This document shows positions 34,679-43,092 of a DNA stretch of 64,000 bases, in pieces; position 1 is the first letter of the stretch, and every line of letters starts with the position of its first letter. A program made the position numbers and the translations under genes. The notes below the pieces were generated by a model. It made no database searches. It saw only the letters and a list, made by a program, of their open reading frames with translations, and was not told where the DNA came from. The DNA lies in contig NZ_JOBH01000019.1 in the NCBI RefSeq assembly GCF_000717745.1, positions 124,001-188,000 on the forward strand, in the 5' to 3' direction. The stretch comes from Streptomyces violens (GTDB lineage: Bacteria; Actinomycetota; Actinomycetes; Streptomycetales; Streptomycetaceae).

Positions 34679-35644
34679 GTGCGAGTGTGGCGACGTTGTA
34701 TGGACGCGGCTGAGGTGCGGGGGAGTGAAGCACGCGCCGACTATGTGAAGGTCGCGCAGTTCATGCAACGCAGGGAGCCGGCCGGGTACGCGGCGGTGCG
34801 GCTGCTGACGCCTGCGCACTTCCAGCCCCACGTGCTGGCCGGTTACGCGTTCGCGTCGTTCACCGACGACCTCTGCGACCAGGGCACGGTGCAGGAGCGG
34901 ATACGGCGCTTCGACGCCTGGGCAGCCCAGATCCGGGCAGCGCTGGACTCCGGTACCGCCCGGCATCCACTCCTGCGCGCGTTTCTGTACACATCCGCAC
35001 TGCGTGACCTGCCGCGCCACTGGATCGAGTCCTATCTGGAGGGAGCGCGGATCGACCTGGACTTCCCGGGGTTCGCCACGGAGGCCGACTACCAGACGTA
35101 CGTGGACCGGCTCACCTGGCCCTTCCTCATGATCACCACGGGGCTGGCGCAGCAGGGCGGCGGCACCCCGGAATTCGCGCAGAGCTGCCGACTGGTCGCC
35201 GACGCGGGCCAGCGCACCGACATCCTGACGGACCTGGCCGAGGACCTGCGGGACGGCCGCCTCTACCTCCCCCTGGACGCACTCGCACACCACGGCGTCG
35301 ACCGCGCCGACCTCGCCGCGGGACGAGACGCCCCCGGCATCCAAGCCCTCCTCTCCGAAGCCGCCAACAAGGCCCACGGCACCCTCCGCGAGGCGTCCCG
35401 GCTGCTGGACGAACTCCCTGACGAGTACGGGCCGTTGATACGTTTCGTACTGGATCTGCACCACCAGCGGCTGCAGACGGTGGTGGCCATGGGGTCCGCG
35501 GTCACCCGGCGGCCGGCCCGGGACAATCCACTGACCTGCCTGCGCCTACTGGCGAGGGCGCGGCGGCCGCGCGGGGGCCGGTGGTCTGCGCCGCGGGCGC
35601 AGTCGACGGGCAGCGCGACGGGTGAAGAACGCATCGCGGCCTGA
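34679..35644 (+). CDS. Squalene/phytoene synthase family protein
   Basis: A 321-residue head-to-head prenyl synthase-like protein. The first Asp-rich motif is FTDDLCDQ (~63-67) and the second is ILTDLAEDLRDGRLYLP (~182-198). YAFASFTDDL and the C-terminal helices fit the family fold. The N-terminal GYAAVRLLTPAHFQPHVLAGYAFAS resembles phytoene synthase-like enzymes that lack neighbours for carotenoid or hopanoid pathways. GTG at 34679 has GGAGGG 5 nt before it; ATG at 34700 is an alternative. No carotenoid or hopanoid genes lie nearby, so the product (phytoene, squalene or other) cannot be inferred. Confidence 0.8.
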   Translation: MRVWRRCMDAAEVRGSEARADYVKVAQFMQRREPAGYAAVRLLTPAHFQPHVLAGYAFASFTDDLCDQGTVQERIRRFDAWAAQIRAALDSGTARHPLLRAFLYTSALRDLPRHWIESYLEGARIDLDFPGFATEADYQTYVDRLTWPFLMITTGLAQQGGGTPEFAQSCRLVADAGQRTDILTDLAEDLRDGRLYLPLDALAHHGVDRADLAAGRDAPGIQALLSEAANKAHGTLREASRLLDELPDEYGPLIRFVLDLHHQRLQTVVAMGSAVTRRPARDNPLTCLRLLARARRPRGGRWSAPRAQSTGSATGEERIAA

Positions 35645-35652
35645 TCTCAGAT

Positions 35653-35735
35653 CGCGGCATCGCTCCGTGCTGGGCCGCCGGCTGCGTAGTAACCGGCATC
35701 GACGGCACCCCGATCGGCCAGGCCGGCCGCGACAT
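35653..35735 (+). pseudogene. Remnant of an inositol-monophosphatase-like gene
   Basis: About 80 bp nearly identical to 39458-39535 of the intact IMPase-like gene; translated it reads AAGCVVTGIDGTPIGQAG. It is the C-terminal part only, on the same strand, with no start. It lies between the squalene/phytoene-synthase-like stop and the ammonia-lyase homologue stop. A tandem duplication followed by loss of most of one copy explains it best. Confidence 0.75.
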
Positions 35736-35747
35736 CCTCGCCCCCCG

Positions 35748-37241
35748 TCACCGGTCCGCGAACTCCTCGATCACCGCCTCGGCCCGTTCGATCTCCTCGC
35801 TCAGCGGGTGGTCCTCCGCCACGTACGGCAGTCGTTCGGCGGCCACGGCGAAGGCGTCGGTCACCGGAGCCGGTGGAAGGTCGGCACCGGACATCCGCAA
35901 CGCCCGTACCGCGCCGATGAGTTCACAGGCCAGGACGGTCCGATAGGCCGACACCGCCGAGGCGGTGCTGCGGGCGGCCTGGGTGGAGAAGCTGGCGTGG
36001 TCCTCCAGGCCGCGCGAGATCACCGCGGTGCCGAGGGTGACCGGCGCCGCCGCGTGCCGGAGCTGGCCGAGCGCGTCGTGTGCCACGTACTCCAGGATCA
36101 TGATGCCGGAGCTGCCCGCCGGGCCGGCCGCCAGGAACGGCGGCAGCCCGGTGAGGTCCGGCTCGACCAGGTCGCTCAGGCGTGCCGCCGACAGTTCCGC
36201 GGCGTGGTGCAGCGCCGCGCGCAGGCCGTCCAGGGCGAGGGCGAGGTACGCGGTGGAGAACTGGCCGTGGTGGTACACCTGCTCGCCGTTGATGTCGATC
36301 AGCGGGTTCTCGGCCGCGGCGTTGATGTCGATGGCAAGGATGCGTTCCAGCGCGTCGCCCGCGTCCAGTGCGGGCCCGTGCACCTGCGGGAAGGCCCGCA
36401 GCCCGAAGGGATCCTGCAGCCGCCGCCCGGCAGGCGGATCGTCATCGAGGCGGAGCAGGCGCCGCATCTCGGCGGCGCAGTGCAGCGACCCGTGGTGCGG
36501 CCGCGCGGCATGTACCACCTCGGAGAACGCCTCCGGTGAGCCGCCCAGCGCGCAGTAGGACAGCGCGGTGATCACATGGCTCGCCCGCAGCAGCCGCCGC
36601 AGCTCGTGCCAGGCCAGTACCGACTCCGCGAGCGTGACGGCATTGCTGGAGATGAACGCGAGGGCGTCGCCCGGGCTGACCGGCACCGGGTCCAGGCCCT
36701 TGCCGCTCCAGGGCCGCTCCCCGGCGAGCGTCAGGGCGATCTCGGCGAGTGCGGTGAGATCGCCGGTGCCGATGGCGCCGCGGGCGTGCACCGAGGGCAG
36801 TGCATCCTCGTGCAGTGCGGACTCCAGGGCGCGCAGCAGCCGCGGGTGCACGCCGCTGCCCGCCGCGGCCAGTTGGTTGAGGCGGATCACCAGAGCGCCG
36901 CGGACGACGTCGTCGGGGAGCGGAACGCCGCTGCCGCCCGCGTGACTGCGCAGCAGTCGCAGTCCGTGCTGGTCGACGGCGTCCGGGGTGACGACGGCGT
37001 GACGGTTGGCGCCGACGCCTGTGGTGCGCCCGTACACCGCGCGTTTCGCGCCGCTGTCCCGGGCGATCTCGTACGCCCGCCCGGCACGCTTGAGCGCCTC
37101 GTCGTCCAGGTCCACCGTCGCGCCTCGGCGGGCGGCGCGGACGACGTCGGCGCAGCGCAGGTTCGTGCCGGTGATGCGGATCGGAGTGCTATCGAGGCCG
37201 AGTGGAGTGTTGTTGGGGCGGCTCGGAGTGCTGCCAGTCAT
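35748..37241 (-). CDS. Aromatic amino acid lyase / histidine ammonia-lyase family protein with altered MIO site
   Basis: A 497-residue member of the HAL/PAL family. Landmarks present: YGRTTGVGANRHAVV (catalytic Tyr loop), NQLAAAGSGVHPRLL, LAFISSNAVTLAESVLA, DPFGLRAFPQVHGPALDA, AAENPLID, HHGQFSTAYLALALDGLRAALHH. The site that normally reads G-A-S-G-D and self-cyclises to the MIO cofactor is RGAIGTGDLTAL here: one residue shorter and without Ala-Ser-Gly. MIO formation is therefore doubtful, and the enzyme may be inactive as an ammonia-lyase or do other chemistry. ATG at 37241 follows GAGGGAG. It is divergent from a sugar-porter-like MFS. Confidence 0.8.
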   Translation of the reverse strand: MTGSTPSRPNNTPLGLDSTPIRITGTNLRCADVVRAARRGATVDLDDEALKRAGRAYEIARDSGAKRAVYGRTTGVGANRHAVVTPDAVDQHGLRLLRSHAGGSGVPLPDDVVRGALVIRLNQLAAAGSGVHPRLLRALESALHEDALPSVHARGAIGTGDLTALAEIALTLAGERPWSGKGLDPVPVSPGDALAFISSNAVTLAESVLAWHELRRLLRASHVITALSYCALGGSPEAFSEVVHAARPHHGSLHCAAEMRRLLRLDDDPPAGRRLQDPFGLRAFPQVHGPALDAGDALERILAIDINAAAENPLIDINGEQVYHHGQFSTAYLALALDGLRAALHHAAELSAARLSDLVEPDLTGLPPFLAAGPAGSSGIMILEYVAHDALGQLRHAAAPVTLGTAVISRGLEDHASFSTQAARSTASAVSAYRTVLACELIGAVRALRMSGADLPPAPVTDAFAVAAERLPYVAEDHPLSEEIERAEAVIEEFADR

Positions 37242-37414
37242 GAATCTCCCTCTTGACAGAGAACTATTCATCTCACAGGCTGCATGAAACCTTCCATTCT
37301 TCAACTTGGCAAGAGCAGTTGATGCAGGTGACGCCTAGTAGCCTGCGCCCTCCTCCCCGCCTGACACCGTCGACAGGCGCGGCATTCCCTTCCGATCGGA
37401 GAGCTTGTCGAGCT

Positions 37415-38785
37415 ATGCCAGAAGACCGGACCCTTGCTTCTACTCCTGATGCCGCCACGGCCGGACGCCCGCCCGGCGACGCCCACCCCGACACCTTCGA
37501 CGACGTACCGCTCAACCGCTTCCACCTCAAGATCACCGCACTGACCTTCGGGGCGAACTTCTCCGACGGCTACCAACTGGGCATCATCGGCATCGCGCTC
37601 ACCGCGATCGCCCCGCAGATGCATCTCGACTCCTGGTGGCAGGGGCTGATGGGCGCCTCGGCGCTCGTCGGGGTCTTCGCCGGCAGCATTGTGATCGGCT
37701 GGGCCGCCGACCGGATCGGCCGGCAGCGGCTCTACATGCTCGACTTCCTGCTGATCGCCGTTGCGTCCGTCCTGCAGTTCTTCGTCAACGGCCCGGTCGA
37801 ACTCCTCGTCCTGCGGCTCCTGATCGGGTTCGGCATCGGTGCCGACTACGCGCTCGGGCCCACCCTCGTCGCCGAATTCGTGCCCCGCCGGTACCGCGGT
37901 GGCTTGCTGGCCTCGCTGACCTGCCTGTGGACCGTCGGCTACATCGCCGCGTTCTTCTTCGGCACCTACCTGATCGGCCTCGGCGGCGACTCCTGGCGCT
38001 GGTTGCTCGCCAGCAGCGCACTGCCGGCGATCGCGGTCCTGCTGATGCGGATCGGTACGCCCGAATCACCGCGCTGGCTGCTCAGCAAGGGGCGGACCGC
38101 CGAAGCCCGGCAGGTGGTCGCCCGCTTCATCGGCAGCCACGTCGACTTCGACACCTTCGCGGCACAACAGCACGCCACTCGGCGCGCGGCGTCCTACCGA
38201 GAGCTGTTCGGCGCCGAGCACTGGCGTAACACCGCGTTCGGGATTCTCTTCTACAACTGCCAGGTCATCCCGTACTTCGCGATCTACACCTTCCTCCCGC
38301 TGGTACTGGTCAAGATCCAGCTGGGCGGCGGGCACTTTCTGAGCGAGGCCCTGCTCAATGCGTTCCTGCTGCTGGGCGGGATCGCCGGCCTGTGGTTCGT
38401 GGCCAAGCTGACCCGACGGCGGCTCACCATCGGCTCGTTCGTCGTACTCGCACTGTCCCTGGCGCCGATGGGCCTCTGGCCGGACGCCCCGGCCATGGTG
38501 CTGTTCCCGCTGTTCCTCGTCTTCACCTTCACCATGTCGGCAGCGACCAACCTCGACCAGGTGTACCCGCCCGAGCTGTTCCCCACCGAACTGCGCAGCT
38601 CCGGGGTCGGCCTGCTGAACGGCATGAGCCGCATCGGCTCCGCCGTCGGCACCTTCCTGCTGCCGGTCAGCCTCGGCTCCCTCGGCTTCGCCCCGACGAT
38701 GGTGGCCCTCACCATCATCCTGGTGATCGGCGCGGCCGTCTCCGCCCTGTGGGCCCCGGAGACGAGCGGGGCAGCACTGGACTGA
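37415..38785 (+). CDS. MFS transporter, sugar-porter / general substrate type
   Basis: A 456-residue, 12-helix permease. FGANFSDGYQLGIIGIAL (helix 1), GWAADRIGRQRLYMLD (loop 2-3 motif), FGIGADYALGPTLVAEFVPRRYRG (helix 4-5 sugar-porter pattern), GTPESPRWLLSKGRTAEARQV (PESPRWL, typical of sugar and aromatic-acid porters) and LFPTELRSSGVGLLNGMSRIGSAVG near the end. ATG at 37415 has only a weak upstream GAG; an in-frame ATG at 37322 is less likely. Divergent from the ammonia-lyase homologue, 173 bp apart, so it may carry that protein's substrate or product. Confidence 0.85.
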   Translation: MPEDRTLASTPDAATAGRPPGDAHPDTFDDVPLNRFHLKITALTFGANFSDGYQLGIIGIALTAIAPQMHLDSWWQGLMGASALVGVFAGSIVIGWAADRIGRQRLYMLDFLLIAVASVLQFFVNGPVELLVLRLLIGFGIGADYALGPTLVAEFVPRRYRGGLLASLTCLWTVGYIAAFFFGTYLIGLGGDSWRWLLASSALPAIAVLLMRIGTPESPRWLLSKGRTAEARQVVARFIGSHVDFDTFAAQQHATRRAASYRELFGAEHWRNTAFGILFYNCQVIPYFAIYTFLPLVLVKIQLGGGHFLSEALLNAFLLLGGIAGLWFVAKLTRRRLTIGSFVVLALSLAPMGLWPDAPAMVLFPLFLVFTFTMSAATNLDQVYPPELFPTELRSSGVGLLNGMSRIGSAVGTFLLPVSLGSLGFAPTMVALTIILVIGAAVSALWAPETSGAALD

Positions 38786-38805
38786 CCGCCGATATCCTCT
38801 GCCGT

Positions 38806-39612
38806 GTGATCAACTCGTATGCGGGTCTTGACGATGCCGGGGTGTCGATAGCCGCGGCACGTGCCGGTGCGGACGTAGTGCGCACCCTGTACGGCCGGCA
38901 GCTCACCCGCATCGGCAAAGGCGCCGGGGACTTCGCCACCGCCGCCGACGTGGCGGCCGAGAAGGCGATCCTCGGCGTCATCCGTGCCGCCCGGCCCGCT
39001 GACGCTGTCCTCGGCGAAGAGGGCGGGCAGCAAGGTGCGACGGAGGCCGCACGCCAGTGGTTGGTGGACCCCTTGTGCGGCACGCTGAACTACGCCGTCG
39101 GCAACATGCTGGTGGCCGTCAACGTGGCACTGCGCGACGGTGCGGCGGCGGTGGCGGACCCGTTCAGCGGCGAGGTCTTCTTCTCCGACGGTAAGACCGC
39201 GTGGGTACGGAGCGACGGTGCCGACACCCCGCTGACGCCCACGCCCGCCACCCGGCTCGTGGACGTGAACCTGGACCCGCCGTTCCCCAGCGCGCCCGGC
39301 TTCCGGGCCGTGGACCTGCTGGCCCACCCCGGCTTCGTGGCACACTTCCGGCCCCGGGTCGTGTCCACGACGCTGGCGTTGGCCTGGGTCGCCGCCGGCA
39401 AGCGCGCCGCATACGTCACAGACGGCGGCGACCTGTCCGGGAGCGTGCATTTCGCCGCCGGCATCGCTCTGTGCCGCGCCGCCGGCTGCGTAGTCACCGG
39501 CATCGACGGCACTCCGATCGGCCAGGCAGGCGGCCGCGGACTCGTCGCGGCCGCCGACGGCGAAACCCACGATCTGCTGATGTCGTTCATCCACAGCTCA
39601 AGCTGGTCCTAG
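38806..39612 (+). CDS. Inositol monophosphatase-family protein with degenerate metal site
   Basis: A 268-residue IMPase/FBPase-fold protein. GEEGG carries the first metal-ligand Glu, but the WxxDPxDGTxN motif is WLVDPLCGTLNY, with Cys for the second Asp, and the C-terminal WDxAAG Asp is replaced in SVHFAAGIALC. Two of the usual metal ligands are thus missing, which argues against ordinary phosphatase activity. GTG at 38806 lies 20 bp after the MFS stop without a clear RBS, so it may be translated by readthrough of the upstream message. A fragment of a second copy lies at 35653. Confidence 0.75.
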   Translation: MINSYAGLDDAGVSIAAARAGADVVRTLYGRQLTRIGKGAGDFATAADVAAEKAILGVIRAARPADAVLGEEGGQQGATEAARQWLVDPLCGTLNYAVGNMLVAVNVALRDGAAAVADPFSGEVFFSDGKTAWVRSDGADTPLTPTPATRLVDVNLDPPFPSAPGFRAVDLLAHPGFVAHFRPRVVSTTLALAWVAAGKRAAYVTDGGDLSGSVHFAAGIALCRAAGCVVTGIDGTPIGQAGGRGLVAAADGETHDLLMSFIHSSSWS

Positions 39613-39680
39613 AGCTCTCTCGGCTCAGTACCAGCTCACTTGGTAAATGAAGTGGCCTTTGCAGGCGCCCTGTTGCTTGG

Positions 39681-40556
39681 ATGCCTGGCGTGACTTCTGC
39701 CGATTTTGACGATCATCATGAGCGGGAACTGCTGGACCGGCTCGAGGAGTACTACGACGCGGTCCCGCGCCAAGGCGCCCGCGTTGAGGACCACGGGCCG
39801 CTTACCTTGTTCGTACGGGAAGGCCAGGGCTGGCCGTTCTACGCACGTCCCGCACGGGGGTCGTCCGCACGGCTGGACGCCACCGATGTACAGAAGGTCC
39901 GGGCCCGGCAACGGGAGTTGGGGATCCCGGAGAGCTTCGAATGGGTTGCCGAAACCACGCCCCGACTGCGAGCAGCAGTCGAGGAGTCGGGACTCGTCGT
40001 CCACGAACATCCGCTGATGGTGCTCGATCCCGGTACTTCCACCGATCCATCGGGGGAGTTGCCCGGCAGCGGAAACAGCAACGACGGCATATCGGTGCGG
40101 ATCGTAGACGCGGACGACCCCGTGCTGCCCAGCGCCCTGGCCGTTCCTCACCTCGCTTTCGCCGAGCCGGGAACCCATGTCGGACTCGCGGGAACACCGC
40201 AATTGGCGGAGGCGGTCGACGCCTGCAATCGCGACGGGTCGGTGGAACGCGCGAGGCTGCGTATCCGCGCAGGTCTGACGGTGGTCGCCGCTGCCGTCGA
40301 GCAGGGATCGGCGCTCTCCGCCGGCCAGCATCAACCGCTTGGAGGAGTCTCCGAGATCGTCGGTGTCGGGACACTCCCCGCGGCTCGCCGCCGCGGACGG
40401 GGCCTCGCGGTTACCGCGACACTCATGGCCGACGCCCGATCGCGGGGCGCGGACACCATCTTCCTGTCGGCAGGCGACGACGCCGTCGCGCGGGTCTACG
40501 CCCGACTCGGCTTCCGCCGCATCGGCACGGCGCTCATCGCCGAACCCGCCGAATAG
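39681..40556 (+). CDS. GNAT-family N-acetyltransferase
   Basis: A 291-residue protein. The C-terminal ~90 residues form a GNAT domain with the acetyl-CoA motif VGTLPAARRRGRGLAVTATLMADARSRGADTIFLSAGDDAVARVYARLGFRRIGTA (R-x-x-G-x-G/A loop, late beta strand). The N-terminal half is a divergent second GNAT-like module with no intact acetyl-CoA loop, as in tandem-GNAT proteins. ATG at 39681 has no obvious RBS; the 68-bp gap to the upstream gene may carry its own promoter. Substrate unknown. Confidence 0.8.
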   Translation: MPGVTSADFDDHHERELLDRLEEYYDAVPRQGARVEDHGPLTLFVREGQGWPFYARPARGSSARLDATDVQKVRARQRELGIPESFEWVAETTPRLRAAVEESGLVVHEHPLMVLDPGTSTDPSGELPGSGNSNDGISVRIVDADDPVLPSALAVPHLAFAEPGTHVGLAGTPQLAEAVDACNRDGSVERARLRIRAGLTVVAAAVEQGSALSAGQHQPLGGVSEIVGVGTLPAARRRGRGLAVTATLMADARSRGADTIFLSAGDDAVARVYARLGFRRIGTALIAEPAE

Positions 40557-40574
40557 GGGCTGCCGAATAGGGGC

Positions 40575-41774
40575 TCAGGCAGTGTCAGACGCGGCGAGGC
40601 TCTGGCGGCGCTTCGCGCCGGCCCGCAGTTCCTGGCGCAGCCGGTCCGGGGTCCAGCCCTCGGCGACGGCCTGCCACAAGGTATCCGCCTGGGAGGGCGG
40701 GGCGAGACCGTCGACCGGCGGGTCGAGGTCAAGGTTGGTGGGAAAGGCGTAGCCCTCGGCGCTCGCGGCGATCACATTACGCAGCCACTCCTCGCCGACC
40801 CCCTCGGCCTGGCGGCGCAGCAGTACCGGGTAGAGGGCATTCACCATCGCCTCGCGGTCGACGGTCTCCATCGCGCGGCCGAAGGCGGAGGAGATCTGCA
40901 GCAGATTGGCCATGCGCTTGATGTCGGCGGAGCGGTTGTGCCCGGCGGCATGGAAGAGCGCGGGGTTGAAGAACACCGCGTCGCCCTTCCGCAGCGGCAG
41001 CTGTACGTGATGCTCCTCGAAGTACGCGTTGAACTCCGGCCGCCGCCAGGCCAGATAGCCCGGCTCGTACTTCTGGGAGTGCGGCAGGTAGAGCGTCGGC
41101 CCGGACTCCACCGGCATGTCGCAGTGGGCCACCGCGCCCTGCAGGGTCAGTACGGGGGAGAGGCGGTGGACGTGCGCCGGGTACGCGGCGGCCCGTTCCT
41201 GGGAGAGGAAACCGAGGTGGTAGTCGCGGTGCACCTGCTGGGCCGCGCCGCCCGGGTTTACCACGTTGATCTGAGAGGTGACCTGGTAGGCCGGGCCGAG
41301 CCAGGCCTCGGCGGTCAGGGCCAGCATGTCGTTGGCGTAGTAGTCGGCGAACGCCTCCGGTCGCCGTACTGCCATCTTGCCCAGCGCGTTCCAGACCCGG
41401 TCGTTGGCACCGGGCTTGGCGAAGTGGTCGCCGCGGGACGCGCCCGTTGCCCGCTCCTCCTCGATCAGTGCGGTGAAGGCGTCGGACACCCGATCGATCA
41501 CGGCGAGGTCGGTGAAGGCCTGCTGGAGGACGACGATGCCGGGGCCGTCCAGCAGGGCCCGTACCAGCTCGCGCTGCACACTCCGGCGCCCCTCCGCGGT
41601 GCCGGCCGGTGCACGGAGCCGGTCACTGTCGTAGACGGGGACGTTCTGCTCGACCCGCTCGGCCGAGGGGTGGTCGCGGGGATCGGTGCGCTGCCCGACC
41701 AGCGACCGGAACTCATCGAGGGAGCAGTCGTCCTCCCCCAGCCACGCCCGTGACCCCGCATCGGTGAGAGACAT
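40575..41774 (-). CDS. Phytanoyl-CoA dioxygenase (PhyH)-family Fe(II)/2-oxoglutarate oxygenase
   Basis: A 399-residue double-stranded beta-helix oxygenase. Iron ligands are in QVHRDYHLGF (HxD) and the distal FHAAGHNRS His; a nearby Arg (SADIKRMANLLQ) could bind 2-oxoglutarate. Longer than typical PhyH (~290) because of an N-terminal helical extension. It is divergent from a LacI-family regulator with a 208-bp gap, a pairing seen in other actinomycetes. Substrate unknown; a small hydrophobic or sugar-linked compound is suggested by the LacI partner but unproven. Confidence 0.88.
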   Translation of the reverse strand: MSLTDAGSRAWLGEDDCSLDEFRSLVGQRTDPRDHPSAERVEQNVPVYDSDRLRAPAGTAEGRRSVQRELVRALLDGPGIVVLQQAFTDLAVIDRVSDAFTALIEEERATGASRGDHFAKPGANDRVWNALGKMAVRRPEAFADYYANDMLALTAEAWLGPAYQVTSQINVVNPGGAAQQVHRDYHLGFLSQERAAAYPAHVHRLSPVLTLQGAVAHCDMPVESGPTLYLPHSQKYEPGYLAWRRPEFNAYFEEHHVQLPLRKGDAVFFNPALFHAAGHNRSADIKRMANLLQISSAFGRAMETVDREAMVNALYPVLLRRQAEGVGEEWLRNVIAASAEGYAFPTNLDLDPPVDGLAPPSQADTLWQAVAEGWTPDRLRQELRAGAKRRQSLAASDTA

Positions 41775-41816
41775 CCCGCATCCTTCCGCCGTTCTTGTCG
41801 CCGCGCTCGCCTTTCT

Positions 41817-41827
41817 GTCAGTCTGAC
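41817..41827. promoter_or_regulatory. Possible LacI operator in the PhyH/LacI gap
   Basis: GTCAGTCTGAC, a perfect 11-bp palindrome with 5-bp arms, between the divergent genes. Short and without a central CG step, so a weak candidate. The gap also contains repeated ACCCCTCATCA units at ~41866-41892. Confidence 0.3.
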
Positions 41828-41982
41828 CAGCTCAGAACCGTCATTCAATCCGCAGCCGCCCATCAAAAACCCCTCATCAAAACCCCTCATCAACCCTGAC
41901 GCCAACCCCTGTCACCGACCTCCGACATCCCCCCGACATCAACCCCTGCCATCACCCCCTGTCTAAATTCCTGGGAAGAGTC

Positions 41983-43014
41983 ATGCGACACCGACACCCC
42001 TATCCGATCAAGGAGATCGCCCGTCAGGCCGGACTGAGCGAGGCCACCGTCGACCGGGTCCTCAACAGCCGGGGCGGCGTACGGGAGAGCACCGTCATGG
42101 AGGTGCACCAGGCGATCAAGGATCTGGACCGTCAGCGGACCCAGGTACGCATCGGCGGACGCACCTTCATGATGGACATCGTGATGCAGGCGCCGGAGCG
42201 GTTCTCCACAGCCGTACGCAACGCGCTGGAGGCCGAACTGCCCTCACTGCAACCCGCGGTGATGCGTTCGCGCTTCCACTTCCGCGAGACCGGCCCGGCG
42301 TCAGCACTGATCGCTACCCTGGACAAGATCGCCAAGCGTGGTTCACAGGGGGTGATTCTCAAGGCTCCGGACCTGCCGGAGGTCGGGGCCGCCGTCGGCC
42401 TCCTGGTCGCAGCCGGTATCCCCGTCGTCACCCTGGTCAGCGACCTTCCCAGCAGCGCACGCCTTGCGTACGTCGGCATCGACAACCGCGCCGCCGGTAC
42501 CACCGCCGCGTATCTCATCGGTCAGTGGCTCGGCGACCGCCCCGGCAACGTGCTCACCACCATCAGCCGCGGCTTCTTCCGCGGTGAGGAGGAGCGCGAG
42601 ATGGGCTTTCGCAGCGCCATCCGCAACACGGAGCCGCACCGCACCCTCGTCGAGGTCACCGACAGCGACGGCCTGGACGCCACCCAGTACGACCTCGTAC
42701 TCGACGCGCTCCAACGGGACCCGTCCATCAACGCGGTCTACTCCATGGGCGGCGGCAACGCGGCAACCGTGGCGGCCTTCGACGACCTCGGACGGGACTG
42801 CGCGGTGTTCATCGCCCACGATCTGGACCACGACAACACCCAACTCCTGCGCCAACGACGCCTGTCCGCCGTTCTCCACCACGACCTGCGCCAGGACATG
42901 CGCCGCGCCTGCCAGACCATCATGCGCGCCCACAAGGCCCTGCCCGACGAAGGACCCGCACTGCCCTCGGCGATCCAGGTGGTCACGCCGTACAACATGC
43001 CGCCCGGCGCCTGA
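41983..43014 (+). CDS. LacI-family transcriptional regulator
   Basis: A 343-residue regulator: HTH at the N-terminus (YPIKEIARQAGLSEATVDRVLNSRGGVRESTVMEV, with TVDRVLN hinge approach) and a periplasmic-binding-protein fold (~60-335: QGVILKAPDLPEVGAAV, GIPVVTLVSDLPSSARLAYVGIDNRAAGTTAAYLIGQWLG, MGGGNAATVAAFDDLG). RBS GGAAGAG precedes the ATG. It probably represses the divergent PhyH-like oxygenase and responds to a sugar-like ligand. Confidence 0.9.
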   Translation: MRHRHPYPIKEIARQAGLSEATVDRVLNSRGGVRESTVMEVHQAIKDLDRQRTQVRIGGRTFMMDIVMQAPERFSTAVRNALEAELPSLQPAVMRSRFHFRETGPASALIATLDKIAKRGSQGVILKAPDLPEVGAAVGLLVAAGIPVVTLVSDLPSSARLAYVGIDNRAAGTTAAYLIGQWLGDRPGNVLTTISRGFFRGEEEREMGFRSAIRNTEPHRTLVEVTDSDGLDATQYDLVLDALQRDPSINAVYSMGGGNAATVAAFDDLGRDCAVFIAHDLDHDNTQLLRQRRLSAVLHHDLRQDMRRACQTIMRAHKALPDEGPALPSAIQVVTPYNMPPGA

Positions 43015-43019
43015 ACGGC

Positions 43020-43050
43020 GTCCCGGGCACCGGCGAGCGGCGCCCGGGAC
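43020..43050. terminator. Bidirectional terminator between LacI and AhpD-like genes
   Basis: A 9-bp perfect stem, GTCCCGGGC (43020-43028) and GCCCGGGAC (43042-43050), with a 13-nt loop, between convergent genes. Confidence 0.6.
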
Positions 43051-43092
43051 ATGCCCTCCTCAACTCCTCGTCGACTCCTCCTCAACACCTCG

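Noticed and set aside
41866..41892. Short repeated ACCCCTCATCA units, at first sight CRISPR-like
   Set aside because: Only two imperfect copies, no spacers of constant length, no cas genes nearby. Other tandem repeats in the window are also microsatellites.
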